Shown here: piece after piece, positions 43,449 to 52,828 of the stretch
Numbering within the stretch: position 1 is the stretch's first letter
Layout of the letters: each line of letters opens with the position of its first letter
DNA from: Clostridia bacterium
Lineage (GTDB): Bacteria; Bacillota; Clostridia; Christensenellales; Borkfalkiaceae
Reading direction: 5' to 3'
DNA length: 64,000 nt
NCBI GenBank assembly: GCA_017399945.1
Contig: JAFQAQ010000005.1
Coordinates: forward strand, 62,001 to 126,000
Notes under the pieces: model-generated
What the model saw: the letters and a program-made list of their open reading frames with translations, nothing else
Database searches by the model: none
Told to the model about the DNA's origin: nothing
Made by a program: the position numbers and the translations under genes

Positions 43449-43901
43449 ATGGAAGGAAAAGTTGTCTGTGTCAATAGATCTGCCTCGCATGAGTATTTCA
43501 TTCTTGATAAGATAGAGGCGGGCATAGTCCTTGAGGGGAGCGAAGTTAAATCTTTAAGACAAAATAGTTGTGGTCTTAAAGAAAGCTTTTGTTTGGTTTT
43601 AAATGGAGAGTTGATTCTAAAAAACATGCATATCGCTCTTTACGATAAGGCTGGCGCGTTTAATACTAAGAATTCAAAACGAGATAGAAAACTTTTGCTA
43701 CATAAAAGTCAAATTATTAAATTGTGTTCGCAAGTGAATCAAAAGGGTTTGACTTTGGTACCGTTAAAAGTTTACTTTAAGCAAGCGCTTGTTAAAGTTG
43801 AACTAGGGTTGTGTCAAGGTAAACATACCTATGATAAAAAACGTTCTATTATGGAACGCGACGTGAATAGGGAGAAAGAAAGAGCTTTAAAAAACTATTA
43901 A
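43449..43901 (+). CDS. smpB: SsrA-binding protein SmpB
   Basis: Escorts tmRNA to stalled ribosomes. The 150 residues have NRSASHEYFILDKIEAGIVL, GSEVKSLRQNSCGLKESF, the oligonucleotide-binding barrel, LVPLKVYFKQALVKVELGL and the basic tail GKHTYDKKRSIMERDVNREK that enters the mRNA channel. Normal length. No Shine-Dalgarno precedes ATG, in line with the promoter placed just upstream. The tmRNA gene begins two bases after its stop. Confidence 0.96.
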   Translation: MEGKVVCVNRSASHEYFILDKIEAGIVLEGSEVKSLRQNSCGLKESFCLVLNGELILKNMHIALYDKAGAFNTKNSKRDRKLLLHKSQIIKLCSQVNQKGLTLVPLKVYFKQALVKVELGLCQGKHTYDKKRSIMERDVNREKERALKNY

Positions 43902-43903
43902 TT

Positions 43904-44253
43904 GGGGACGATTCAGTTTCGATTGGGCGACTGGTACTCGTCGTAAGCATACCGAAGGTCCGACTTCGTTAAAACGGAAACTTAAATTTAAATGCTAACA
44001 ATAATCAATTAGCATACGCTGCTTAATTTAGCGTACGTCCTATCCGTTCTCTCCCGTTGGGATGGAATAGGGCGTCAGTTAGACGGGAAACGCGTTTTCG
44101 TTCGTTCGGTGACGAATTTGCGTAATTTAGCCGAATCGATGCGGTAAAGGTGGCCGACGACCATAACGTATTTAAATTTAACCGACGGATAAGTATGTAG
44201 AAGGATTAGTAGAAGCGTTCAAGACCGGAGTGCAACTCTCCGCGTCTCCACCA
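43904..44253 (+). ncRNA. ssrA: transfer-messenger RNA
   Basis: About 350 bases. The 5' end GGGGACGATTCAGTTTCGAT pairs through GGGGACG with CGTCTCC before the encoded 3' ACCA, giving the alanyl acceptor stem (with one G-U), and GTGCAACTC-type T-arm sequence precedes it. The tag frame starts at the resume codon GCT 43994 and ends at TAA 44024-44026, coding for ANNNQLAYAA; the final residues differ from the common ALAA. Several pseudoknot-like repeats follow. It lies directly after smpB, so the two partners are linked, and a terminator follows. Confidence 0.96.
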
Positions 44254-44282
44254 AAAAAGTAAGCGTAACGCTTACTTTTTAT
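44254..44282 (+). terminator. bidirectional terminator after tmRNA
   Basis: A 10-bp stem AAAGTAAGCG/CGCTTACTTT with a 3-base loop starts right after the tmRNA CCA and is followed by T-rich sequence; A- and T-runs on both sides also serve the convergent - strand gene. Confidence 0.9.
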
Positions 44283-44285
44283 CTT

Positions 44286-44813
44286 TTAAAATATCGAAAT
44301 TATTTTATAAGTTCCTAGAAGTATTAACAGTATAGGAGCAATGGCTGATACTTTTTTAATTTTATTACAAATTTTTGACTGTGTTATAGTTACGCTTAAA
44401 CCTATCATAATTCCATGAGCAATTGCTATCGTTAGTGGAACGTAAAACGCGTTTATACCCATTAAGGAAAGGGATAAGTTGGCAAACGCACCGTCTAGCC
44501 CAACTGCAAATCCTGCCGTTATTGATTGAATTATGAATTTTTCATGTTTCACGTTTGAAGGAGTTTCTTTTTTGATTAAATTGTATATCCCTATTGCGAT
44601 AAGAACTATACCACCTAGACCTACGGTTTTTTCGTTAAGAACATTAGTGAACACGTAGGTTGCGTAATTGGTAACGTTACACATCAAATATACGGTTAAA
44701 GTGATAACTAGTACTAGCGGAAATTTTTTTCTGCTGGATAAACTCAAAGAAAATCCACATAAAAACGAATCAACGCTTACGGTAATTGCAGTAATAATTA
44801 AATATAATATCAT
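44286..44813 (-). CDS. MntP/YtaF-like membrane protein
   Basis: A 175-residue integral membrane protein with six predicted helices and an internal duplication: VSVDSFLCGFSLSLSS in the first half and FAVGLDGAFANLSLSLMG in the second, each with an intramembrane Asp as in the MntP manganese exporters and the sporulation protein YtaF. The MntP signature normally has Asp with a nearby Ser/Ala run (LDAFAVS); the match here is partial, so Mn export is plausible but not certain. No convincing ribosome binding site is seen. It stands alone, convergent with ssrA. Confidence 0.7.
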   Translation of the reverse strand: MILYLIITAITVSVDSFLCGFSLSLSSRKKFPLVLVITLTVYLMCNVTNYATYVFTNVLNEKTVGLGGIVLIAIGIYNLIKKETPSNVKHEKFIIQSITAGFAVGLDGAFANLSLSLMGINAFYVPLTIAIAHGIMIGLSVTITQSKICNKIKKVSAIAPILLILLGTYKIISIF

Positions 44814-44927
44814 TAGTAAATCCGTTATAGTTTTTATTTTAGTATATTCTTTTGTGATTTAAATGGTTATTTTTATAAATAAGTAATGAAAAAAGACTTA
44901 TTATTTTAGAAAAATGTTCAAACAGCG

Positions 44928-44956
44928 TTGACATTTGTTAATAATTAGTGTAAAAT
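44928..44956 (+). promoter_or_regulatory. promoter of the surface-protein gene
   Basis: TTGACA (44928-44933), 17-base spacer, TAAAAT (44951-44956). Confidence 0.85.
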
Positions 44957-45003
44957 TATCTAGGTATATTATGTAAGGTGTAGAAGGAGTATTAGGCTGG
45001 ACT

Positions 45004-46911
45004 ATGAATATGGCTAAATCCTATAAATTTTTATTATTAATTGCAACTTTTTTTATTTCCTTAATTCTTGCAATTTGTTCTTTAAACTTTGGGGTAGTTA
45101 AAGCAGAAACTACTTTAGTTCCCACCAACTATTTTTCCGGTTCCAATCAAGGAATGAAGTATTACGACGATAACGTAGTTGTATCCGTTAAACAAGACGA
45201 TACTTTCGTTATTTCTAGGGAACTGGTAATAGACGATTTAAGAATCGTTCTTGACGTTCCTACTGAAATTACCGAACTTATCGTTAAACTTACTGTAAAA
45301 TCTTTTGACGTTAACGGAAACATGCGTCAAGATGGCGAAGAAGTTTATTTTGATAAAAATATTGAATTAGAATATGCTCTTGCGGGTTCTGGCGAAATCA
45401 ATCTTGATTTTGGCGTTAATGAGGATAATTACGTTGTTATTAACGGAAATGTATTAAACGAAGGAAATCCTTATTACAAAGTTAAACACGTTGATAAAAC
45501 CCCTGCTAAAATTCAATTTGTAGCTGCTGCCGTTTCAGGTGATCAAGCCGTTGACCTTTCACTTATTAGTGTCGACCAAAAAAGGTCGGATATCTCTGGT
45601 AAATATAAACAAACTTTTGAACTAAATGCAGATGGCAACGCGCTTAATACCAGAGCGTATCCAAGAGCTGTTATTGCAGAGAATTTCTTTACTGCTACTG
45701 AAAACGGTTACGTATTAAATAAGATCGGTGGTACTGGTTATACTGCAACTATTTCTTCTTATTCGGTTACCAATATGACTCCTAGCGGTAATATGTTTTT
45801 AAGTGCGCAAGACACCGCGGAATATCTTGGTGCAAACGGATATAGTATTTACGTTCCTACTTCAACCGCTGCAAATAAGACGGCTACTTTTTATCTAAAA
45901 CCCGGTGCGTATTCTTCTGAAATGAAGTTTAATATTAGCGCCGACGTTTCTGGGGAAGAAATAATCGTTGAAGAATATCCTGTAACCGTTTACGGCGAAG
46001 ATTATCAAAATACAGCTCCTAGTTATAGAGACCCTGCTACCGTTGCAAGTGAAATTGAAAGTTTTAAGACTGCGTTATACAATGCAACTAAGACAGAAGG
46101 TAAAAATCATTCTATCAATTTAGGTTCTAAAATAACTATTCCTTCGTTAGAAAATTTTGTAATTGACGATATGACTGCTTATAAGGATATGAGTATCGTA
46201 TATCATTACGTAACTCCTTCTAATCAAGAAAAAACTAGTACTAGTACAAAAAGTATTGCATTAGACGAAGCGGGTGAGTATAAACTATACGTAACCTTTA
46301 CTGATAAGCATGGCGATTCTATGGACGCTAAGGACTTCTTTGAAATTAACGACGATCAAACTATTACCGAAGGTAAATATTACCCATACGTATTCAGTTT
46401 TACCATTAACGATGACGCTCCTTTAAGTATAGAGACTATTGATCAAGACGACGGATATATTGGCGTTCGTTACTATGCGGCTGGTTTTGATATAGTTGCT
46501 TCCGGTTATAGTGAAGAATATACTCTTTGGTATAATGCAAACAAGAACGCTGCACCTGATTCTAATGGTTGGGTTCAAATTATTGGATATAAAGATGCTG
46601 GTAGTGATGGCGCAAACGGATATTCTTATGAGCAATTAAAATCTATTGATTACAATGGCAAGTTAACCTTTACTCCCGATAGGGAAGGTTTGTATAAAAT
46701 AGATTGCAAAATCGTTTCCGATAAGTCTTATAGGTACGTTGAGGATAGTATTTTAATTAGAATTGAAAACGAGCCTATAACCGTATCTCCTGCAAACTAT
46801 TGGTTAAGAGACAATTATTTATCCGTTATTTTCCTTGGCGTTGGTACTCTTTGCTTGATTGGAATCGTAGTTCTTCTCTTTGTTAAACCCAAAGACGCTG
46901 ACGAAGACTAG
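45004..46911 (+). CDS. secreted, membrane-anchored protein of unknown function
   Basis: A 635-residue protein with a signal peptide (basic start, hydrophobic residues 10-27, likely cut after VVKA) and a C-terminal helix (about 606-627, SVIFLGVGTLCLIGIVVLLF) before an acidic tail KPKDADED, so most of it lies outside the cell as a type I membrane protein. The ectodomain is rich in Tyr, Asn and beta-strand-like stretches; two parts (about 380-470 and 480-590) look like immunoglobulin-type or bacterial sandwich domains, judged only by strand pattern. No catalytic motif or LPXTG. AAGGAG lies 14 bases before ATG, unusually far. It has its own promoter and terminator. I do not recognise a family. 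Confidence 0.8.
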   Translation: MNMAKSYKFLLLIATFFISLILAICSLNFGVVKAETTLVPTNYFSGSNQGMKYYDDNVVVSVKQDDTFVISRELVIDDLRIVLDVPTEITELIVKLTVKSFDVNGNMRQDGEEVYFDKNIELEYALAGSGEINLDFGVNEDNYVVINGNVLNEGNPYYKVKHVDKTPAKIQFVAAAVSGDQAVDLSLISVDQKRSDISGKYKQTFELNADGNALNTRAYPRAVIAENFFTATENGYVLNKIGGTGYTATISSYSVTNMTPSGNMFLSAQDTAEYLGANGYSIYVPTSTAANKTATFYLKPGAYSSEMKFNISADVSGEEIIVEEYPVTVYGEDYQNTAPSYRDPATVASEIESFKTALYNATKTEGKNHSINLGSKITIPSLENFVIDDMTAYKDMSIVYHYVTPSNQEKTSTSTKSIALDEAGEYKLYVTFTDKHGDSMDAKDFFEINDDQTITEGKYYPYVFSFTINDDAPLSIETIDQDDGYIGVRYYAAGFDIVASGYSEEYTLWYNANKNAAPDSNGWVQIIGYKDAGSDGANGYSYEQLKSIDYNGKLTFTPDREGLYKIDCKIVSDKSYRYVEDSILIRIENEPITVSPANYWLRDNYLSVIFLGVGTLCLIGIVVLLFVKPKDADED

Positions 46912-46929
46912 TTGATATACTTAAATTAT

Positions 46930-46959
46930 AAAAGGACTTCGTATTCGAAGTCCTTTTTG
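46930..46959 (+). terminator. terminator of the surface-protein gene
   Basis: A perfect 11-bp stem AAAGGACTTCG/CGAAGTCCTTT with loop TATT and a T-run. Confidence 0.93.
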
Positions 46960-46977
46960 TAAATAAAGGGAAGATTT

Positions 46978-47787
46978 ATGGAATTTACTGCTAACAAAAA
47001 AGGCAAGCTTTCTAAAATAGCATTAGAACAATGCCAAGATTTATCTTACTCTGCGCTTATGAAACTCCTCAGAAATAAAGACGTTAAGATTAACGATAAA
47101 AGGGTTTCGCAAGACGTAATCGTTGACCAAGGAGACGAGATAATTATCTACTATACTCCGAAAAAACAAGATAAGTATTCGGTTATTTTTCAAGATGAAA
47201 ACGTGCTTGTCGTTTATAAAAAGAGTGGATATACTTCTGAAAGCGTTTTTGAAGACGTTAGTTGCAAATTTAAATCTGCTTTTTTTATTCATCGTCTTGA
47301 TAGAAACACTGCCGGTATTATGGTTTTCGCTCTTAATCAAGTTGCTGAAAAACATCTCTTATTTGGTTTTAAAAACAGGACTTTTAACAAGAAATATTTG
47401 GCGACGGTGTATGGCGTTCCAAGTGTAAAACAAGCAGTATTAACGGCGTACTTAATAAAGGACGCAAATGCTTCTTTCGTTAAGATTTTTGACACTCGTG
47501 TTAATGATTCGGTAAAGATTGTTACGGAATATAGGGTTTTAGAAGAATACGACGACACTAGTTTATTAGAGGTTACCTTGCACACGGGCAAAACCCATCA
47601 AATAAGGGCGCATTTAGCACACGTTGGTCACTTTATTATAGGTGATGGAAAGTATGGGGATAATAGAATTAATAAACAAAAAGGTGTAAAAACACAAAAA
47701 CTTATTGCTTATTATTTGCAATTACGTTTTGAAAAAGACAGTCCGTTATATTATCTTAACGGAAAATCGTTTATTTACAAGGATTAA
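46978..47787 (+). CDS. RluA-family pseudouridine synthase
   Basis: Isomerises uridines in ribosomal or transfer RNA. The 269 residues begin with an S4-like RNA-binding domain (about 14-55, SALMKLLRNKDVKINDKRV), followed by the catalytic domain with HRLDRNTAGIMVFAL (active Asp), a variant of HRLDxxTSGL, then TGKTHQIRAHLAHVG and GDGKYGD. It is closest in layout to the RluC/RluD branch, but the target base cannot be told. AAAGGGAAG before ATG. rqcH follows one base after its stop. Confidence 0.9.
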   Translation: MEFTANKKGKLSKIALEQCQDLSYSALMKLLRNKDVKINDKRVSQDVIVDQGDEIIIYYTPKKQDKYSVIFQDENVLVVYKKSGYTSESVFEDVSCKFKSAFFIHRLDRNTAGIMVFALNQVAEKHLLFGFKNRTFNKKYLATVYGVPSVKQAVLTAYLIKDANASFVKIFDTRVNDSVKIVTEYRVLEEYDDTSLLEVTLHTGKTHQIRAHLAHVGHFIIGDGKYGDNRINKQKGVKTQKLIAYYLQLRFEKDSPLYYLNGKSFIYKD

Positions 47788-47788
47788 T

Positions 47789-49477
47789 ATGCCACAAGAT
47801 GCGTTTACACTTAAATATTTAAGTGCTGAATTGAATAATCTTTTCGCAGGTGGAAAAATTAACAAAATAGTTCAACCTGATAATGATGAAGTGATTTTTA
47901 CTATTTATAACGGGAAAACCACTTATAAATTATCCTTATGCGTTAATCCGTCTTGTCCGCGAATAGGCGTAGTTGACGAAGAAAAGGAATGTCCGTTAAC
48001 AGCGCCTAATTTTTGCATGCTTTTACGCAAACACTTGCTTAATGGAACAATTGAATCTATATCATTAATTGGTTATGATAGAATTGTTAAAATTACTATT
48101 AAACCTTATGCTGAATATTACGATTCTCTAACAAAAGACTTGTACGTTGAGTTAATGGGAAGATACAGTAACGTTATATTAACCGAAGACAACAAGATAC
48201 TTGGCGCCAATAGGGGAATTAACGTTTTTGATAATGGGGTAAGACCACTATTTGTTGGTAAATCTTATCAATTCCCACCCGTTGGAAATAAAATGGAGCC
48301 AAACGATAAGCGTTTGGTAAATTACTTTTCAAGTTGTGATATAAAAGACCTGCCTAGAAGTATTTGTGAAGCAGTTCAAGGGGTTGCCTTATCTACTGCA
48401 ACCGAATTAGTAAGTCAATATTATGATAAATATAATGATTATAATTGCCAGAAATTTTACGATTTTTTAAATCAGTTTTTGTACAGTTCAAAACCTTCTC
48501 CTTGTGTGAGAAAAGTCGATGGGGAATTGGTTGACGTTAGTGTTTTTCCCTATAATAGTTCAGGTGAAATTATCTCTTTTGATTATTTATATCAAGCAGA
48601 AAACTACTATTTTTCACAAAAGGAAATTGTTAAAAAGTTTAATTTAAGTAAGGAAAGATACGTTAACCTTACAAATACGGCATTAAAAAAAGCAAAGAAG
48701 AAACTAAACGCTTTAATATCAAGGGAAAAAGATGCTGAGAGTTGTGAGGATAATAAAATTAAAGGTGAATTAATTCTAGCTAATATATACCGAATAAAAC
48801 AAGGAGATAAGTCTTGTACGGTATACGATTACTATAATGAAAAAGACGTCTGCATAACGCTAAACGAAAACCTTTCGCCTTCTAAAAATGCCGAAAGTTA
48901 TTTCAAGAAATATGCAAAGCAAAAGCGTACTATTGAAGCTATTATTCCACAAAAAAGTAAGATTTTAGAAGACGTTGAATACTTTGAAAATATTCTAGAC
49001 GAATTAAAGTTTGCCGAAGATACTAACGAACTTAATATAATTAAAAACGAATTGATAGATCTTGGAATATTACGTGAAAATACTAAGACTAAAAAACGTG
49101 ATGAAATGGTAAAATTTAGGGAGTATTTAATTGATGGATGTAAGGTTTTAGTAGGAAGAAATAATATTGAAAACGATAGGTTGACTTTTACATCGGCAAG
49201 TGACGACTTGTGGCTTCACGTAAAGGATTACCAGTCCTCTCACGTTATAATTCGTTCTGGTAAAAATCAGCTAAAAGAACAAACCATTATGAAGGCTGCA
49301 AGTATTTGCGCCTATTATTCTAAGTGTAGAAACGAAATTAAAGTCCAAGTAGATTACACACAGAAAAAGCACGTTAAAAAACCGGCTAAAAGTAAGCCCG
49401 GTAAAGTAGTTTATGATAATTTTAAAACAATTGTTGTAAAGCCTAATAAACTGTCGGAATTTTTAAAAAACAACTAA
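47789..49477 (+). CDS. rqcH: RqcH, ribosome quality control NFACT protein
   Basis: Binds 50S subunits blocked by peptidyl-tRNA and recruits tRNA-Ala to add C-terminal alanine tails, marking the chain for proteolysis. From ATG 47789 it has 562 residues: the NFACT-N domain (MPQDAFTLKYLSAEL through LVELMGRYSNVIL), a helical HhH-like middle, a long coiled coil (about 290-440, KKAKKKLNALISREKDAE) and the C-terminal NFACT-R domain with VGRNNIENDRLTF and DDLWLHVKDYQSSHVII. The frame is open further upstream but only overlaps the previous gene. Earlier annotation often calls this family FbpA, a fibronectin-binding protein. AAGGATT before ATG. Confidence 0.92.
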   Translation: MPQDAFTLKYLSAELNNLFAGGKINKIVQPDNDEVIFTIYNGKTTYKLSLCVNPSCPRIGVVDEEKECPLTAPNFCMLLRKHLLNGTIESISLIGYDRIVKITIKPYAEYYDSLTKDLYVELMGRYSNVILTEDNKILGANRGINVFDNGVRPLFVGKSYQFPPVGNKMEPNDKRLVNYFSSCDIKDLPRSICEAVQGVALSTATELVSQYYDKYNDYNCQKFYDFLNQFLYSSKPSPCVRKVDGELVDVSVFPYNSSGEIISFDYLYQAENYYFSQKEIVKKFNLSKERYVNLTNTALKKAKKKLNALISREKDAESCEDNKIKGELILANIYRIKQGDKSCTVYDYYNEKDVCITLNENLSPSKNAESYFKKYAKQKRTIEAIIPQKSKILEDVEYFENILDELKFAEDTNELNIIKNELIDLGILRENTKTKKRDEMVKFREYLIDGCKVLVGRNNIENDRLTFTSASDDLWLHVKDYQSSHVIIRSGKNQLKEQTIMKAASICAYYSKCRNEIKVQVDYTQKKHVKKPAKSKPGKVVYDNFKTIVVKPNKLSEFLKNN

Positions 49478-49493
49478 AAGGTAATCAAAAACC

Positions 49494-49522
49494 TTGCCTT
49501 TTATAAGTTATTATGTTAAAAT
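49494..49522 (+). promoter_or_regulatory. tig promoter
   Basis: TTGCCT (49494-49499), 17-base spacer, TAAAAT (49517-49522), 32 bases before the tig ATG. Confidence 0.65.
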
Positions 49523-49554
49523 TTATTAAGAATTTTAAAGATTAGGAGAATCTT

Positions 49555-50841
49555 ATGAAGTATACGTTTGAAAAAGCAGAAAAAAGTACTGTAAAGGTAA
49601 CTATTAAATTAAATGCAGAAGAATGGAAAGCTGCTATTGACACTGCATATCAAAAGACTAAGAATAAATATTCTATTCCTGGTTTCAGAAAGGGCAAAGT
49701 TCCACAAAAGGTATTAGTAAATGCTTATGGTGAAGGCATCTTTTACGAAGACGCTATTAACTATGCATTTCCTAAATATTACGGCGAAGTTTTGGATAAA
49801 GAAACTTCAATTGAAGCAATTGACGCTCCTGAAATAGACGTTAAAGATTTAAGTGAGAAGGGTATTACCTTAATTGCAATCGTTCCGGTTAAACCCGAAG
49901 TTACTCTTGGCGCAACTACCGGTGTTACTTACAAGAAGAACGTTTATACGGTAGAAGATAAAGACGTTGAAGAAGAATTAACTAGACTTCAAGAACGCAA
50001 TTCTAGAATGGTTGACGTTACTGATAGGGCATGCGAAGCCGGTGATTCGGTTGTTATCGACTATTCTGGTAGTGTTGACGGTGTTAAGTTTGAAGGTGGT
50101 ACTGCTGAAAAACAAACCCTAGTTTTAGGTAGCAAATCTTTTATCCCTGGTTTTGAAGAACAAGTTGTTGGAATGAAAATCGGCGAAGAAAAGGATATTA
50201 ACGTTAAATTCCCCGACGAATATCATGCTGAAGAATTAAAAGGCAAGGATGCTGTTTTTGCAATTAAACTTCACGAAATTAAAAAGAAAGAACTTCCCGA
50301 AATCAACGACGAATTTATTAAAGAATCTGTTGGCGCTGAAAGCGTAGATGCTTATAAGAAGGAAACCAAAGAAAGATTAGAAAAACAAAATGCTGATAGG
50401 GCTGAAAGAGAACTTGAAGACGAAATCGTTAAGAAGATTACCGCTGAAAGCACTATGGAAATTCCTGATGCAATGATTGATAGACAAACTGAAAATATGG
50501 TTCAAGAATTTGCTTATCGTCTTTCTTATCAAGGATTAAAGTTTGAAGATTACTTAAAGTATACTGGCAAGACTGTTGAAGATATGAAAAAAGATTACAA
50601 GGAACAAGCTGAGGGTATTGTTAAAACTCAACTTGTAATCGATAAAATTATCCAAGACGAAAAAATTGACGCTACCGAAGAAGAAATCGAAGCTAAGGTT
50701 GCCGATATGGCTGAAAAACAAGGCAAGAAAGCTCCAGACATTAAAAAGAGCATGGGTTCTCGTCAAGTTGAATATCTTAAGAACGAAATCATTATTAAAA
50801 AGCTTTTCGACATGTTAAAGACAAAAAACGTTATTGAATAA
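49555..50841 (+). CDS. tig: trigger factor
   Basis: Ribosome-bound chaperone and peptidyl-prolyl isomerase. The 428 residues show the N-terminal ribosome-docking signature in YSIPGFRKGKVPQKVL, the FKBP-type isomerase domain at about 160-245 (DSVVIDYSGSVDGVKFEGG, SFIPGFEEQVVGMKIGEE) and the helical C-terminal chaperone arms. Normal length. TTAGGAG before ATG. Followed by clpP-clpX in the common tig-clpP-clpX order. Confidence 0.97.
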   Translation: MKYTFEKAEKSTVKVTIKLNAEEWKAAIDTAYQKTKNKYSIPGFRKGKVPQKVLVNAYGEGIFYEDAINYAFPKYYGEVLDKETSIEAIDAPEIDVKDLSEKGITLIAIVPVKPEVTLGATTGVTYKKNVYTVEDKDVEEELTRLQERNSRMVDVTDRACEAGDSVVIDYSGSVDGVKFEGGTAEKQTLVLGSKSFIPGFEEQVVGMKIGEEKDINVKFPDEYHAEELKGKDAVFAIKLHEIKKKELPEINDEFIKESVGAESVDAYKKETKERLEKQNADRAERELEDEIVKKITAESTMEIPDAMIDRQTENMVQEFAYRLSYQGLKFEDYLKYTGKTVEDMKKDYKEQAEGIVKTQLVIDKIIQDEKIDATEEEIEAKVADMAEKQGKKAPDIKKSMGSRQVEYLKNEIIIKKLFDMLKTKNVIE

Positions 50842-50914
50842 TTAAATTATTTTAACGTTTAGCGAATAATTATCTATATAAAAGTAATAATTTATACCGA
50901 GCGGAGGTCGTTTT

Positions 50915-51508
50915 ATGATTAAGAATACCGTAGTGCCTTACGTAGTTGAACAAACGGGTAAGGGTGAAAGAAGTTACGATATATATTCTCGTCTTTTAGA
51001 AGATAGAATTATCTTTTTAACGGGGGAGATTAACGATGCCGTTGCAGACGCTGTGGTTGCTCAACTGATATATCTTGAAGGAAAAGATCCTAGTAAAGAT
51101 ATTTCACTCTATATTAACAGCCCGGGCGGAAGTGTTACAGCGGGTATGGCTATTTACGATACGATGAATTATATTAAGTGTGACGTAAGTACAATTTGTA
51201 TTGGACTTGCGGCTAGCATGGGTGCGTTTTTGCTATCTAGTGGTGCTAAGGGCAAAAGATATGCACTTGCTAATAGTGAAATTATGATTCATCAACCACT
51301 AGGTGGTGCGCAAGGTCAAGCGAGCGATATTAAAATTCAAGCTGACCACATTATTAAAACAAAGCATCGTTTAAATAAGATTTTATCTGAAAATAGTGGA
51401 AAACCATACGATGTAGTTGAAAAAGATACCGATAGAGATAATTATTTATCGGCAGAAGAAGCTAAAGAATACGGGCTTATCGACCAAATTTTTGTTAAGC
51501 GTCCGTAG
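50915..51508 (+). CDS. clpP: ATP-dependent Clp protease proteolytic subunit
   Basis: Serine protease that forms the tetradecameric chamber for ClpX or ClpC. The 197 residues have the catalytic Ser in [14 protein letters not shown], His in [17 protein letters not shown] and Asp in [13 protein letters not shown], and the N-terminal axial-loop region [25 protein letters not shown] before ATG. I see no CIRCE or clear CtsR repeat in the 73-base gap before it. Confidence 0.98.
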   Translation: MIKNTVVPYVVEQTGKGERSYDIYSRLLEDRIIFLTGEINDAVADAVVAQLIYLEGKDPSKDISLYINSPGGSVTAGMAIYDTMNYIKCDVSTICIGLAASMGAFLLSSGAKGKRYALANSEIMIHQPLGGAQGQASDIKIQADHIIKTKHRLNKILSENSGKPYDVVEKDTDRDNYLSAEEAKEYGLIDQIFVKRP

Positions 51509-51521
51509 ATAGCGGAGATGT

Positions 51522-52754
51522 ATGAAAAATAACGAACAAGAACAACTTTTTTGTTCCTTTTGTGGAAAACCTAAGGAACTTGCCAAACGTTTAATTGCAG
51601 GCCCTAACGGAGTATACATTTGCGACGAATGCGTTGAGATTTGTAGAGACGTGATGCGCGAAGATCAAATAAAGGAGGAAGTAACTGAAAAGGTTGAACT
51701 TCCTAAGCCTGCGGAAATTAAGGCGCGATTAGATGAATATATAGTTGGGCAAGACCAAGCGAAAAGGGTGCTATCCGTAGCAGTTTATAATCACTATAAA
51801 CGTATAAATGCAACCGTTGATAAAGATGGGGTTGAAATAGATAAAAGTAATATTTTGCTTTTAGGTCCAACGGGTAGTGGTAAAACCTTGCTTGCTAAAA
51901 CCTTGGCAAAGATTTTAGACGTTCCTTTTGCCGTTGCCGATGCGACCACTTTAACTGAGGCAGGTTACGTTGGTGAAGACGTTGAGAATATTTTGTTGAA
52001 ACTTATTCAAAACGCTGATTATAACATCGATAAAGCTCAACGAGGAATAGTTTATATAGACGAAATCGATAAGATTGCAAGAAAAAGTGAAAACGTTTCA
52101 ATTACTAGGGACGTTTCTGGTGAAGGTGTTCAACAAGCATTATTAAAAATAATTGAAAGTACCGTTGCGTCCGTTCCTCCACAAGGTGGTAGAAAACATC
52201 CTCAACAAGAGTGTTTGAGAATTGACACTACGAATATTTTATTTATTTGTGGTGGTGCGTTCGTTGGATTAGACGAGATTATTTCGAAAAGAAAGGAAAA
52301 TGCAAGTCTTGGTTTTGGTGGGAACGTTCAAAAGAGTAGTGTTGATTCCTACGATTTTGTAAGAGACGTTCAACCTCAAGACTTAATTAAGTACGGTCTT
52401 ATTCCCGAGTTTGTTGGTAGAATTCCGATTTCCGTCGGATTGCACGCCTTAGATGAAAATGCGTTAGTTAATATATTAACCGAACCAAAAAATGCTCTTG
52501 TAAAACAATATAAAAAGTTAATTGCGTTAGATAACGTTGAACTTGAAGTAACCGATAATGCAGTTTCGGCGGTTGCAAGAAGAGCGATAGAACTTAAAAC
52601 CGGTGCTCGTGGGTTAAGGACTATTTTTGAAAATTTAATTATTGATACAATGTATGATTTGCCTTCGCAAAACGATATTGAAAAGGTTGTGGTGGATGAA
52701 TCGGTTGTATTAGAAGGTAAAAAACCTAAAATTATTAAGAAAAAAATTGCATAA
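51522..52754 (+). CDS. clpX: ATP-dependent Clp protease ATPase subunit ClpX
   Basis: AAA+ unfoldase that feeds tagged proteins, including tmRNA-tagged ones, to ClpP. The 410 residues start with the zinc-binding domain ([14 protein letters not shown] with later CDECVEIC), then Walker [12 protein letters not shown], the pore loop [13 protein letters not shown], Walker [12 protein letters not shown], and sensor region [14 protein letters not shown]. The IGF-type ClpP-contact loop reads LGFGG at about 264. Thirteen bases after clpP, with AGCGGAG before ATG. Confidence 0.98.
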   Translation: MKNNEQEQLFCSFCGKPKELAKRLIAGPNGVYICDECVEICRDVMREDQIKEEVTEKVELPKPAEIKARLDEYIVGQDQAKRVLSVAVYNHYKRINATVDKDGVEIDKSNILLLGPTGSGKTLLAKTLAKILDVPFAVADATTLTEAGYVGEDVENILLKLIQNADYNIDKAQRGIVYIDEIDKIARKSENVSITRDVSGEGVQQALLKIIESTVASVPPQGGRKHPQQECLRIDTTNILFICGGAFVGLDEIISKRKENASLGFGGNVQKSSVDSYDFVRDVQPQDLIKYGLIPEFVGRIPISVGLHALDENALVNILTEPKNALVKQYKKLIALDNVELEVTDNAVSAVARRAIELKTGARGLRTIFENLIIDTMYDLPSQNDIEKVVVDESVVLEGKKPKIIKKKIA

Positions 52755-52792
52755 AAAAATTAAAAAATTCTTAGAAAATACGTTAAAATCAT

Positions 52793-52822
52793 TTGACAAC
52801 TCATAGACTTATGGCTTATAAT
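52793..52822 (+). promoter_or_regulatory. S10-spc operon promoter
   Basis: TTGACA (52793-52798), 18-base spacer, TATAAT (52817-52822). It should drive the whole ribosomal protein operon; transcription would start near 52829. Confidence 0.9.
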
Positions 52823-52828
52823 ACTTAG

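Noticed and set aside
47705-47788. Longer rqcH from 47705
   Set aside because: The added 28 residues only read the end of the pseudouridine synthase gene in another frame; AAGGATT and family homology favour 47789.
49480-49505. Terminator after rqcH
   Set aside because: Only a 6-bp AAAAGG/CCTTTT pairing with a long loop; it overlaps the tig promoter and is too weak to call.
50842-50914. CIRCE or CtsR operator before clpP
   Set aside because: Only an AT-rich 7-bp repeat AATTATT/AATAATT is seen, not the known heat-shock motifs.
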